The notes under the pieces: model-generated | The model's database searches: none | What the model saw: the letters and a program-made list of their open reading frames with translations, nothing else | What the model was told of the DNA's origin: nothing | Program-made: the position numbers and the translations under genes | Assembly (NCBI GenBank): GCA_029961685.1 | Contig: JARWKL010000009.1 | Location: 21,757,237-21,821,236, forward strand | Direction of reading: 5' to 3' | DNA length: 64,000 nucleotides | Source of the DNA: Aristolochia californica | Taxonomy: Eukaryota > Streptophyta > Magnoliopsida > Piperales > Aristolochiaceae | Part shown: one piece after another, positions 23,490 to 36,676 of the stretch | How the letters are laid out: each line of letters opens with the position of its first letter | How positions within the stretch are numbered: position 1 is the stretch's first letter

Positions 23490-26400
23490 CAAACATTTTA
23501 AAGAGAATAAGAAACGCTGATTAAATTCTCTAGCGAACGTGCGGTGGGATATTTACTCGAGTCAAACAAGCCATTATTTTTCCCATTTACAAAAAGCTGA
23601 CCTAACGGTCATAGATGATTGTAAAGTGATTTATCATGCATAACGGGCTATATTTTTGTAACGAATGACTTATGGATTCGGAGTCAACATTCAGTAAAAA
23701 ATCTCCCGCCTCCCTCTTTTCCCAACGATTTGAAAACCTAATATATAATAACTAAAAAGAGTTTACAATCCCTAAAAATTACAGACACTTTTTGGAATTA
23801 TCTCTCTCTATATTTGTGCATTGTACGTTTCCATTTTAGATGTATACTTTTTTCTTAAATAGAAACCTTAGTTTTCACTTTTTCCTTCATCTCGTAATCA
23901 GAAAAGAGATCAAAGGCAAATAGATCACAACGAAATGAAAATTTTAAAGTTTATATATGGAAAAAATTTCAAACAATAACAAATGTAAGTAAAGAAAATT
24001 TATTCACGCACCACAAATGAACAAAAAAGTTTTGTTATCCAAGTTTGAAAAATTCCACTTGTTCAACCCCAATTGCTTCAAATTTTATTAGAAAGAGATT
24101 TTTCTACACATGTTTTAAAAAACGGATATGCACGCTTGAAACATGATAAAGATGCAAATGACCTATGGATCCAAACCTTTTAAAGAGAATAACAAACGCA
24201 CATTAAATTCTCAAGTGAACATGCAGTGGGATATTTACCCGAGTCAAACAAACCATTATTTTGCCCATTTACAAAAAGTTGACGTAACGATCATATATGA
24301 TTGTAACGTGATTTATCATGCATAACGGGCTATTTTTTTGTATGGAATGACTTATGGATTCGGAGTCAACACCCAATTAAAATTCCCCCACCTCCTCCTT
24401 TTCCCAACAATTTCTAAACCTAATAAATAAAAATTAAAAAGAGTTTACAACCACTAAAAATTTCAAACACTTTTTGGAATTATCTCTCTCTACATTTATG
24501 CATTGTGATTTTCCATTTTAGAAGTAAACTTTTTTCTTAAATAAAAACTTGAGTTTTCACGTTTCCCTTCTTCTCATAAACAAAAATGAGATAAAAGGCA
24601 AATGGCTCACAATGAAATGAAAATTTTAGATATTATGTATAGAAAAAAATTATAGCAATAACAAATGTAAGTAAAGAAAATTTATTCACACACCACAAAT
24701 GAAGACAAAAGTTTTGTTATCCAAGTTTGGAAAATTCCACTAGATCAACCCCAATAGCTCTGAATTTTATAAGAAAGAGATTTTTCTACACACATTTAAA
24801 AAAATGGATATGCATGTTTGATACATGTTAAAGATTCAAATGACCTATGGATCCAAACCTTTTAAAGAGAATAAAAAACGCTCAATAAATTCTCAGGTGA
24901 ACGTGCGGTGGGATATTTACCCGAGACAAACAAGCCATTATTTTGCCCATTTACAAAAACCTGACCTAACGATCATAGATGATCGTAAAATGATTTATCA
25001 TGCGTAATGGGCTATATTTTTGTAAGGAATGACTTATGGATTGGGATTCAACACTCAGTTAAAAATCCCCCGCCTCCCCCTTTACCTGATGATTTCAAAA
25101 CCTAATATATAAAACCTAAAAAGAGTTTAAAATCCCTAAAAATCACTGACACTTTTCTGAATTTTATCTCTCTACATTTGTGCATTGAGAGTTTCCATTT
25201 TAGATGTATAATTTTTTCTCAAGTCAAAATTTGAGTTTTAACTTTTACCTTCATCTGGAAAACAAAAAAGCGATAAAAGGCATATAGATCACAACGAAAT
25301 GAAAATTTTAGAGTTTATGTATGGAAAAAATTTTAAGCAATAACAAATGTAAGTAAAGAAAATTTATTTACACACCACAAATGAACACAAAAGTTTTGTT
25401 ATCCAAGTTTTGGAAATTCCACTAGTTCAACCCCAATAGCTTGGAATTTTATAAGAAAAATATTTTTCTACAGATGTTATAAAAAATGGATATGCATGCT
25501 TCAAACATGTTAAATATGCAAATGACCAATGAATCCAAACCTTTTAAAGATAATTATAAACTCTCATTAAGTTCTCAAGTGAACGTGCGGTGGGATATTT
25601 ACTCGAGTCAAAAAGGGCATTATTTTCCCATTTAAAAAAAGCTAACTTAATGATCATATATGATTTTAAATTGATTTATCATGCGTAGCCTGCTATATTT
25701 TTTTAAGGAATTACTTAGGGATTGGTAGTCAACACTCAGTTAAAAATCCCCCGCCTCCCCCTTTGCCCGATGATTGCAAAATCTAATATATAAAAACAAA
25801 AACGAGTTTACAATCCCTAAAAATAATAGACACTTTTTGGAATTATCTCTGTACATTTTGTGCATTGTGCATTTCATTTTTAGATTTAAACTTTTTCATC
25901 AATAAAAACTTGAGTTTTCATGTTTCCCTTCATCTCGTAAACAAAAAAGAGATAAAAGGCAAATAGAACACGACGAAATAAAAAATTTAGAATTTATGTA
26001 TGGAAAATATTTAAAGCAATAAAAAATGTAACTAATGAAAATTTATTCACACACCACAAATGAACACAAAAGTTTTGTTATCTAAGTTTGGGAAATTCCA
26101 CTAATTCAACCCCAAAAGCTCTGAATTTTATTAGAAAGATATTTTTTTGCACATGTTTTAAAAAATGGATATGCATGTCTCAATCATGTTAAATATGAAA
26201 ATGACCTATGGATTCAAACCCAAACTCTCATTAAATTCTCAAGTGAACGTGTTGTGGGATATTTATCCGAGTCAAAAAGGGCATTCTTTTCCCCATTTAC
26301 AAAAAGCTAACCTAATGATCATAGATGATTGTAAAGTGATTTATCATGCATAGCCGGCTATATTTTTTTAAAGAATGACTTATGGATTGGGAGTCAATAC

Positions 26401-29400
26401 TTAGTTAAAAATCCCCGCCACCCCCTTTTCCCGATGATTGCAAAACCTTATATTTTAAGACTAAAACGAGTTTACAATCCCTAAAAATAATAGACACTTT
26501 TAGAAATTATTTCTATCTACATTTGTGCATTGTGCATTTCCATTTTAGATGTATACTTGTTTCATAAGTCAAAACTTGATTTTTTACTTTTCCCTTCATC
26601 TCGTAAACAAAAAAGAGATAAAAGGCAATCAAATCTCAACGAAATAAAAATTATAGAGTTTATGTATGGAAAAAATTTAAAGCAATAATAAATGTAACTA
26701 AAGAAAATTTATTCACATACCACAAATGAACACAAAAGTTTTGTCATCCATATTTTGGAAATTCCACTAGTTCAACCCCAATAGCTTGGATTTTTATAAG
26801 AAAGAGATTTTTCTACACATGTTTTAAAAAATGGATATGCATGCTTCAATCATGTTAAAGATGCAAATGACCTTTGGATCCAAACCTTTTTAAGAGAATA
26901 ATAAACGCACATTAAATTCTCAAGTGAACGCGCGGTGGGATATTTACCCGAGTCAAACTAGCCTTTATTTTGCCCATTTATGAAAAAGCTGACCTAACGA
27001 TCATAGATGATTATAAAGTGATTTATCATGCGTAACGGGCTATATTTTTGAAAGGAATGCCTTGTGGATTCGTAGTCAACACTCAGTTAAAAATCCCCCG
27101 CCTCCCTCTTTTCAGACTATTGCAAAACCTTATATATACAAATTAAAAAGAGTTTACAATCCCTAAAAATTATAGACACTTTTTAGAATTATCTCTCTCT
27201 ACATTTGTGCATTGCGCCTTTCCATTGCAGATGTATACTTTTTTCTTAAATCAAAACTTGATTTTTCACATTTCCCTTCATCTTGTAACTAAAAAAGAGA
27301 TAAATGGCAAATAGATCACAACGAAATGAAAATTTTAGTGTTTATGTATGGAAAAAATTTAAATCAATAACAAATGGAAGTAAGGAAAATTATTTCACAC
27401 ACCGCAAGTGAACAAGAAAGTTTTGTAATCCAAGTTTGGTAAATTCCACTAGTTCAACCCCAATAGCTAGAAATTTTATGAGAAAGAGATTTTTCTTCAG
27501 ATTTTAAAAAAAATAGATATGCATGCTTCAAACATGTTAAAGATGCAAATGACCTATGGATCCAAACCTTTTAAAGAGAATAAAAAAAAACTCATTAAAT
27601 TCTCAGTTGAACGTGCGGTGGGATATTTACCCGAGTCAAACAAGCCATTATTTTGCTCATTTACAAAAAGATGACCTAACGTTCATAGATAATTTGTAAG
27701 TGATTTATCATGCGTAATGGGCTATATTTTTTCAAGGAATGACGTATGGATTGGTATTCAACACTCAGTTAAAAATCCCCTGCCTCCCCCTTTTCCCGAT
27801 GATTGAAAAACCTAATATATAAAAACTAATAGGAGTTCACAATCCCTAAAAATTACGGATACTTTTTGGAATTATCTCTCTCTACATTTGTGCATTGTGC
27901 CTTTCCATTTTAGATGTTTACTTTTTCTTAAATCAAAATTTGAGTTCAAACGTTTCCCTTCATCTCGTAAACAAAAAAGAGAGAAAAAGCAAATAGAACA
28001 TAACAAAATGAAAATTTTAGAGAAATAACAAATGTAAGTAAAGAAAATTTATTCACACACCAGAAATGAGCACAAAAGTTTTGTTATGCATGTTTAGGAA
28101 ATTCCACTAGCTCAACCCCAATAACTTGAAATTTTATAAGAAAGAGATTTTTCTACACATGTTTTAAAAAATGTATCTACATGCTTGAAACATGTTAATG
28201 ATGCAAATGACCTACGGATCCAAACATTTTAAAGAGAATAACAAATGCTCATTAAATTCTCAGGTGAACATGTAGTGGGATATTTGCACGAGTCAAACAA
28301 GCCATTATTTTGCCTATTTACAAAAAGCTGACCTAACGATCCTAGATGTCATGCGTAACGAGCTATATTTTTGTAAGGAATGTCTTATGGATTGGGAGTC
28401 AACACTCATTTAAAAATATTCCCCGAATCCCCCTTTTTCTGACTATTGCAAAACCTTATATATAAAAATTAAAAAGAGTTTACAATCCCTAAGAATTATA
28501 GACAATTTTTGAAATTATCTCTTTCTACATTTGTGCATTGTGCCTTTCCATTTCAGATGTATACTTTTTTCTTAAATCAAAACTTGATTTTTCACTTTTC
28601 CCTTCATCTTGTAACTAAAAAAGAGATAAATTGACAAATAGATCACAACGAAATGAAAATTTTAGTGTTTTTGTATGGAAAAAATTTAAGGCAATAACAA
28701 ATGTAAGTAAAGAAAAAATTTTCACACACCGCAAATGAACACAAAATTTTTGTTGTCCAAGTTTGGTTAATTCCACTATTTCAACCCCAATAGCTAGGAA
28801 TTTTATGAGAAAGAGATTTTTCTACACAGTTTTTAAAAAATGGATGTGCATGCTTCAAACATGTTAAAGATGCAAATGACCTATGGATCCAAACCTTTTA
28901 AAGAGAATAAAAAACACTCAATAAATTCTCAGGTGAACTGCAGTGGGATATTTACCCGAGTCAAACAAGCCATTATTTTTCCCATTTACAAAAAGATGAC
29001 CTTACGATCATAGATAATTCTTAAGAGATTTATCATGCGTAACGGGCCACAATTTTTTAAGGAAGGACGTACGGATTGGGATTCAACACTAAGTTAAAAA
29101 TCCCCCGCCTCCCCCTTGTCCCGGTCATTGCAAAACCTAATGTATTATAACTAGTAGGAGTTTACAATCCCTAAAAATTATCCACACTTTTTGGAATTTT
29201 CTCTCTCTACATTTCTGCATTGTGCCTTTCCATTTTAGATGTATACTTTTTTATTAAATCGAAACTTGAGTTCAAATGTTTCCCTTCATCTCGTAAACAA
29301 AAAAGAGATAAAAGGCAAATAGAACACAACGAAAAGAAAATTTTAATGTTTATCTATGGAAAATATTTAGAGAAATAACAAATGTAAGTAAAGAAAATTT

Positions 29401-32229
29401 ATTCACACACCACAAATGAACACAAAAGTTTTGTTATGCATGTTTGGGAAATTCCACTAGTTCAACCCCAATCACCTGAAATTTTCTAAGAAAGAGATTT
29501 TTCTAGACATGTTTTAAAAAATGTATATGCATTCGTGAAACATGTTAAAGATGCAAATGACCTATGAATCCAAACTTTTTAAAGAGAATAATGAACAGTC
29601 ATTAAATTCTCAGGTGAACGTGTAGTGGGATATTTGCCCGAGTCAAACAAGCCATTATTTTGCCTATTTACAAAAAGATGACCTAATGATCGTAGATGAT
29701 TCTAAAGTGATTTTTCATGCATAACAGACAATATTTTTGTACGGAATGACTTATGGATTGGGATTCAACACTCAACTCCAAATCCCCTGCCTCCTCCTTT
29801 CTCGTCGATTGCAAAACCTAACATATAAAAACTTAAACGAGTTTACAATCCCTAAAAATTAATGACACTTTTCCGAATTATATCTTTCTTCATTAGTGCA
29901 TAGTGCGTTTCCATTTTAGATGTATACTATTTTCTCAAATCAAAACTTGAGCTTTCCCTTTTTCCTTCATCTTGTAAACAAAAAAGAGATAAAAGGCAAA
30001 TACATCACAACAAAATGAAAATTTTAGAGTTTATGTGTAAAAAAATAAAAAGCAATAAAAAATGTAAGTAAAGAAAATTTATTCACACACCAGAAATGAA
30101 CTCAAAACTTTTGTCATCCAAGTTTGGGAAAATCCACTACTTCAACCCCAATAGCTTAGAATTTTATAAGAAAGAGAGTTTTCTACACATGTTTTAAAAA
30201 TTGGATATGCAGGCTTGAAACATGTTAAAAATGCAAATTACCTATGGATCCAAACTATTTAGAGAGAATAACAAACGCTCATTAAATGCTCAAGTGAACG
30301 TGCGGTGGGATATTCACCCGAGTCAAACAAGCCATTATTTTACCCATTTACAAAAAGTTGACCTAACGATCATAGATGATTGTAAAATGATTTATCATGC
30401 GTAACGGGCTATATTTTTGTAATGAATGACTTATGGATTGAGAGTCAACACTCTGTTAAAAATCCCCCGCCTCCCCCTTTCCAGAGGATTGCAAAACCTA
30501 GATAAAAACTAGAAAGAATTTACAATCCCTAAAAATTACAGACACTTTTTGGAGTTATTTCTCTCTACATTTCTGCATTGTGCATTTCCATTTTAGATGT
30601 ATACTTTTTTCTTAAATCAAAACTTGAGTTTTCACCTTTCCCTTCATCTCGTAAACAAAAAATAGATAAAATGCAAATAGCTCATAACGTAATGAAACAT
30701 TTAGAGTTTATGTATGGAAAAAATTTAAAGTAATAACAAATATAAGTAAAGAAAATTTATTCACACACCACAAATGACCCCAATAGTTTGTAATTTTTTA
30801 AGAAAGAGATTTTTCTATAGATGTTTCAAAAAATGGATATGCATGCTTGAAACATGTTAAAGTTCCAAATGACCTATGGATCCAAAACTTTTAAAGAGAA
30901 TAACAAACGCTCATTAAATTCTCAATTGAACGTGAGGTGGGATATTTACCCGAGTCAAACAAGCCATTATTTTGCCCATTTACAAAAAGCTGACCTAACG
31001 ATCATAGATGATTGAAAAGTGATTTATCATGTGTAACGGGCTACATTTTTCGATGGAAAGTCTTATGGATTGGGGGTCAACACTTAGATAAAAATCCCCG
31101 CCTCCCCCTTCACCCGATGATTGCAAAACCTTATATATAAAAACTAAAATGAGTTTATAAACCCTAAAAATTACATAAACTTTTCTGAATTGTCTCTCTG
31201 TTAATTTGTGCATTGCACGTTTCCATTTTAGATGTATACTTTTTTCTTAAATCAAAACTTGAGTTTTCACTTTTCCCTTCATCTCGTAAACAAAAAAGAG
31301 ATAAAAGGCAAATAGAGCACAACGGAATGAAATTTTAGAGTTTATGTATAGAAAATATTTAAAGAAATAAAAAATGTAAGAAAAGAAAATTTATTCACAC
31401 TCAACAAAGGATCACAAAAGTTTTGTTATCCAAGTATGGGAAATTCCACTAGTTCAACCCGAATAGCTTGTAATTTTATGAGAAAGAGATTTTGCTACAG
31501 ATGTTTTAAAAAATGGATATGCATGCTAGAAACATGTTAAAGATGCAAATGACCTATGGATCCAAACCATTTAAAGAGAATAACAAACACTCATTAATTT
31601 CTCAAGTGAACGTGCTGTGAGATTTTTACCTGAGTCCAACAAGCCATTATTTTGCCCATTTACAAAAAGCTGACATAACGATCATAGATGGTTGTAAAGT
31701 GATTTATTTTGCGTAACGAGCTATATTTTTGTAAGGAATGTCTTATGGATTGGAAGTCAACACTCATTTAAAAATCCCCTGCCTCCCCCTTTTCTCGATG
31801 ATTGCAAAACCTAATACATAAAAACTATAAAGAGTTTACAATCCCTAAAATTTACAGACACTTTTTGGAATTATCTCTCCTGATATTTGTCCATTGTGCG
31901 TTTCCATTTTAGATGTATACTTTTTTCTTAAATAAAAACTTGGGTTTTCACTTTTCCCTTCATCTCGTAAACAAAAAAGACATAAAATGCAAATAGATCA
32001 CAACAAAATGAAATTTTAAGAGTTTATATTTGGAAAAAATCTAAAGCAAAAACAAATGTAAGTAAAGAAAATTTATTCACTCACCACAAATGTTATCCAA
32101 GTTTTGGAAATTCCACTACTTCAACCCCAATAGCATGGAATTTTATAAGAAAGAGATTTTTCTACACATGTTTTAAAAAATGGATATGCATGCTTCAAAT
32201 TTTTTAAAGATGCAAATGATCTATGGATC
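23490..32229 (+). repeat. Satellite higher-order block 2
   Basis: Anchors lie near 23490, 24172, 24854, 25536, 26215, 26881, 27563, 28221, 28890, 29571, 30251, 30883 and 31563. The subtype order of block 1 repeats: GTGATTTTCC (24.5 kb), CTCAATAAATTCTCAGG (24.88 kb), AAAAAGGGCATT (25.6 and 26.27 kb), CCTTTGGATCC (26.87 kb), CTCAGNTGAAC with AGATAATTTGTAAG (27.6 kb), GGATATTTGC (28.3 kb), AACTATTTAGAG with TGCTCAAG (30.25 kb) and CTCAATTGAA (30.92 kb). An internal dimer duplication adds two monomers. Confidence 0.8.
27100..29760 (+). repeat. Dimer (two-monomer) duplication
   Basis: Markers at 27115 (GACTATTGCAAAACCTTATATATA) and 27335 (TTTTAGTGTTT) recur at 28440 and 28662, about 1325-1330 bp later. 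The following monomers both carry GTATCTACATG or GTATATGCATT heads and GGATATTTGC. Anchors 27563/28221 map to 28890/29571. This explains the two extra monomers in higher-order block 2. Confidence 0.7.
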
Positions 32230-35200
32230 CAAACCTTTTAAAGAGAATAAGAAACGCCGATTAAATTCTATAGCGAACGTGCGGTGGGATATTTACTCGG
32301 GTCAAACAAGTCATTATTTTGCCCATTTACAAAAGGCTGACCTAATGATCATAGATGACTGTATAGTGATTTATCATGCGTAACAAGCTATATTTTTGTA
32401 ACAAATGACTTGTGGTTACGGAGTCAACACTCAGTAAAAAATCCCTCGTCTCCCTCTTTTCCCAACGATTGCAAAACCTAATATATAATAACTAAAAAGA
32501 GTTTACAATCCCTAAAAATTATAGACACTTTTTGGAGTTATCTCTCTCTATATTTGTGCATTGTGCGTTTCCATTTTAGATGTATACTTTTTTCTTAAAT
32601 CAAAACCTGAATTTTCACTATTCCATTCATCTCGTAAACAAACAAGATATCAAAGGCAATTAGATCACAATGAAATGAAAATTTTAAAGTTTATGTATGG
32701 AAAAAATTTTGAACAATAACAAATGTAAGTAAAGAAAATTTATTCACGCACCACAAATAAACACAAAAGTTTTGTTATCCAAGTTTGGGAAATTCCACTT
32801 GTTCAACCCCAATAGTTTGGAATTTTATAAGAAAGAGATTTTTCTAAACATACTTTCAAAAATGGATATGCACGCTTGAAACATGATAAAGACACAAATG
32901 ACCTATGGATCCAAACCTTTTAAAGAGAATAACAAATGCACATTAAATTCTCCAGTGAACGTGCGGCGGGATATTTACCCGAGTCAAACAAATCATTATT
33001 TTTCCCATTTACAAAAAGCGTAATGATCATAGATGATTGTAAAGTGATTTATCATGCGTAACGGGCTATTTTTTTCTATGGAATGACTTATGGATTCGGA
33101 GTCAACTCCCAGTTAAAAATCCCGCTCTTCCCCCTTTTCCCGAGGATTGCAAAACCTAATAAATAAACTTAAAAAGTGTTTACAACCACTAAATATTTCA
33201 GACACTTTTTGGAATTATCCCTCTCTACATTTGTGCATTGTGATTTTCCATTTTAGAAGTAAACTTTTTTCATAAATCAAAACTTGAGTTTTCACGTTTG
33301 CCTTCATCTCATAAACAAAAATGAGAGAAAAGGCAAATAGATCACAACGAAATGAAAATTTTAGATTTTATGTATGGAAAAAATTTACAGCAATAAAAAA
33401 TGTAAGTAAAGAAAATTTTTTGACACACCACAAATGAACACAAAAGTTTTGTTATTCAAGTTTGGGAAATTCCACTAGATCAACCCAAATAGCTCTGAAT
33501 TTTATAAGAAAGAGATTTTTCTACACTTATTTTTAAAAATGATATGTATGCTTCAAACATGTTAAATATGCAAATGACCTATGGATCCAAACCTTTTAAA
33601 GAGAATTACAAGCTCTCATTAAATTCTCAAGTGACGTGCAGTGGGATATCTTCACCAGTGAAAAAGGGCATTCTTTTCCCCATTTACAAAAAGCTAACCT
33701 AACCATAGATGATTGTAAAGTGATTTATCATGCGTAGCCGGCTATAATTTTTTAAGGAATGACTTATGGATTGGGAGTCAACACTCAGTTAAAATTTCCC
33801 CGCCTCCCCCTTTTGCCGATGATTGCAAAACCTAATATATAAAAAACTAAAACGAGTTTACAATCCCTAAAAATAATAGATACTTTTTGGAATTATCTCT
33901 CTATACATTTGTGCATTATGCATTTCCATTTTAGATTTATACTTTTTTCATAAATAAAAACTTGAATTTTCACTTTTCCTTTCATCTCGTAAACAAAAAA
34001 GAGATAAAAGGCAAATAGAACACAACAAAATTAAAATTTTATAGTTTATGTATGGAAAATTTTTAAAACAATAACAAATGTAACTAATGAAAATTTATTC
34101 ACAAACCACAAATGAACACAAAATTTTTGTTATCCATGTTTGGGAAATTCCACTATTTCAACCCCAATAGCTTGGAATTTTATAAGAAAAATATTTTTCT
34201 ACACATGTTTTAAAAAATGGATATGCATGCTTCAAACATGTTAAAGATGCAAATGACCTTTGGATCCAAACCTTTTTAAGAGAATAACAAACACACATTA
34301 AATTCTCAAGTGAACGAGTAGTGGGATATTTACCCGAGTCAAACAAACAATTATCTTGCCCATTTACAAAAAAGTTGACCTAACGATCATAGATGATTGT
34401 AAAGTGATCTATCATGTGTAACGGGCTATATTTTTGAAAGGAATGACTTATGGGTTCGGAGTCAACACTCAGTTAAAAATCCCCTGCCTCCCCCTTTTTC
34501 AGACAATTGCAAAACTATATATATAAAAATTAAAAAGAGTTTACAATCCCTAAAAATAATAGTCACTTTTATAAATTATCTCTTTCTACATTTATGCATT
34601 TGTACATTTCCATTTTAGATGTATACTTTTTTCATAAATCAAAACTTGAGTTTTCACTTTTCCCTTCATCTCATAAACAAAAAAGAGGTAAAAGGCAAAT
34701 AGATGACAACGAAATAAAAATTGTATAGTTTATGTATGGAAAAAATTTAAAGCAATAACAAATGTAACTAAGGAAAATTTATTCACACACCACAAATGAA
34801 CACAAAACTTTTGTTATCCAAGTTTGGGAAATTCCACTAGTTCAACCCCAATAGCTTGGATTTTTATAAGAAAAAGATTTTTCTACACATGTTTTAAAAA
34901 ATGGATATGCATGCTTCAAACATGTTAAAGAAGCAAATGACCTTTGGATCCAAACCTTTTTAAGAGAATAACAAATGCACATTAAATTTCTCAAGTGAAC
35001 GTGCGGTGGGATATTTACCCGAGTCAAACAAGCAATTATTTTGCCCATTTATAAAAAAGCTGACCTAACGATCATAGATGATTGTAAAGTGATTTATCAT
35101 GTGTAACGGGCTATATTTTTGAAAGGAAGGACTTATGGATTCACAGTCAACACTCAGTTAAAAATCCCCTGCCTCCCCCTTTTCCCGACTATTGCAAAAC

Positions 35201-36500
35201 CATATATATAAAAATTAAAAAGACTTTAAAATTCCTAAAAATTACAAACACTTTTTGGAATTATCTCTCTCTACATTTTTGCATTGTGCCTTTCCATTTC
35301 AGATGTATACTTTTTTCTTAAATCAAAACTTGAGTTTTCACGTTTCCCTTCATCTCATAACTAAAAAAGAAATAAAATGGCAAATAGATCACAACGAAAT
35401 AAAATTTTAGTGTTTCTGTATGGAAAAATGTAAACCAATAAAAAATGTAAGTAAAGAAAATTTATTCACACACCGCAAATGAACCTAAAAGTTTTGTTAT
35501 CTAAGTTTGGTAAATTCCACTAGTTTAACCCCAATAGCTAGGAATTTTATGAGAAAGAGATATTTCTACACATGTTTTAAAAAATGGATATGCAAGCTTG
35601 AAACATGTTAAAGATGCAAATGACCTATGGATCCAAACATTTTAAAGAGGATAAAAAACACTCATTAAATTCTCAGGTGAATGTGCGGTGGGATATTTAC
35701 TCGAGTCAAACAAGCCATTATTTTGCCCATTTAAAAAAAGATGACCTAACGATCATAAATAATTTGTAAGTGATTTATCATGCATAATGGGCTATATTTT
35801 TGCAAGGAATGACGTATGGATTGGGATTCAAAACTCAGTTAAAAATCCCCCGCCTCCCCCTTTTCCCGATGATTGCAAAACCAAAAATATAAAAACTAAA
35901 AGGAGTTCACAATCCCTAAAATTTACCATCACTTTTTGGAATTATCTCTCTCTACATTCGTGCATTGTGCCTTTCCATTTCAGATGTATAATTTTTTCTT
36001 AAATCAAAACTTGAGTTTTCACTTTTCCCTTTATCTCGTAACTAAAAAAGAGTAAAAAGGCAAATAGATCACAACGAAATGAAAATTTTTGTTTTTATGT
36101 ATGGAAAAAATTTAAAGCAATAAAAAATTTAAGTAAAGAAATTTTTTTTCACACACTGCAAATGAACACAAAAGTTTTGTTATCCAAGTTTGGTAAATTC
36201 CACTAGTTCAACCCCAATAGCTAAGAATTTTATGAGAAAGAGATTTTTCTACACATGTTTTAAAAAATGAATATGCATGCTTGAAACATGTTAAAGATGC
36301 AAATGACCTATGGATCCAAACCTTTTAAAGAGGATAAAAAACACTCATTAAATTCTCAGGTGAACGTGCAGTGGGATATTTGCCCCGGTCAAACAAGCCA
36401 TTATTTTGCCCATTTACAGAAAGTTTACCTAACGATCATAGATGATTCTAAAGTGATTTATCATGTGTAACGGGCAATATTTTGTTAGGAATGACTTATG
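32230..36500 (+). repeat. Satellite higher-order block 3 (partial)
   Basis: Anchors lie near 32230, 32912, 33588, 34267, 34951, 35634 and 36317. The first monomer (AATTTTTTAAAGATG, AAGAAACGCCGATT, TAGCGAACG) matches the block 2 starter at 23490. The order then follows with GTGATTTTCC (33.24 kb), AAAAAGGGCATTC (33.66 kb), CCTTTGGATCC twice (34.26 and 34.94 kb), CTCAGGTGAA with ATAATTTGTAAG (35.67 kb) and GGATATTTGCCCC (36.38 kb). One monomer type is skipped: the tail near 33475 matches 24740, but the next head matches 26215. The block ends at a truncated monomer. Confidence 0.75.
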
Positions 36501-36676
36501 GAAACGTTTTAACACACAATATATAAACACAAAAGTTTTGTTATCCAAGTTTGGGAAATTCCACTAGTTCAACCCCAATAGCTTGGAATTTTTACGAAAG
36601 TGATTTGTCCTCACATGTTTTAAAAAATGGATATGCATGCTTGAAACATGTTAAAGATGCAAATGACCTATGGATC
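36490..36676 (+). repeat. Truncated monomer
   Basis: The anchor interval 36317-36677 is only 360 bp. After GGAATGACTTATGG (about 36500) comes a short unusual stretch, AAACGTTTTAACACACAAT, then satellite resumes at the AACACAAAAGTTTTG position, so about 320 bp is missing. The junction carries a few bases that fit neither flank directly. Confidence 0.85.

Noticed and set aside
34158..35048. Minus-strand frames such as those at 34158-34346, 34842-35048, 37819-38022 and 43286-43474
   Set aside because: These are antisense readings of the satellite consensus, again recurring at monomer spacing with no recognisable domain.
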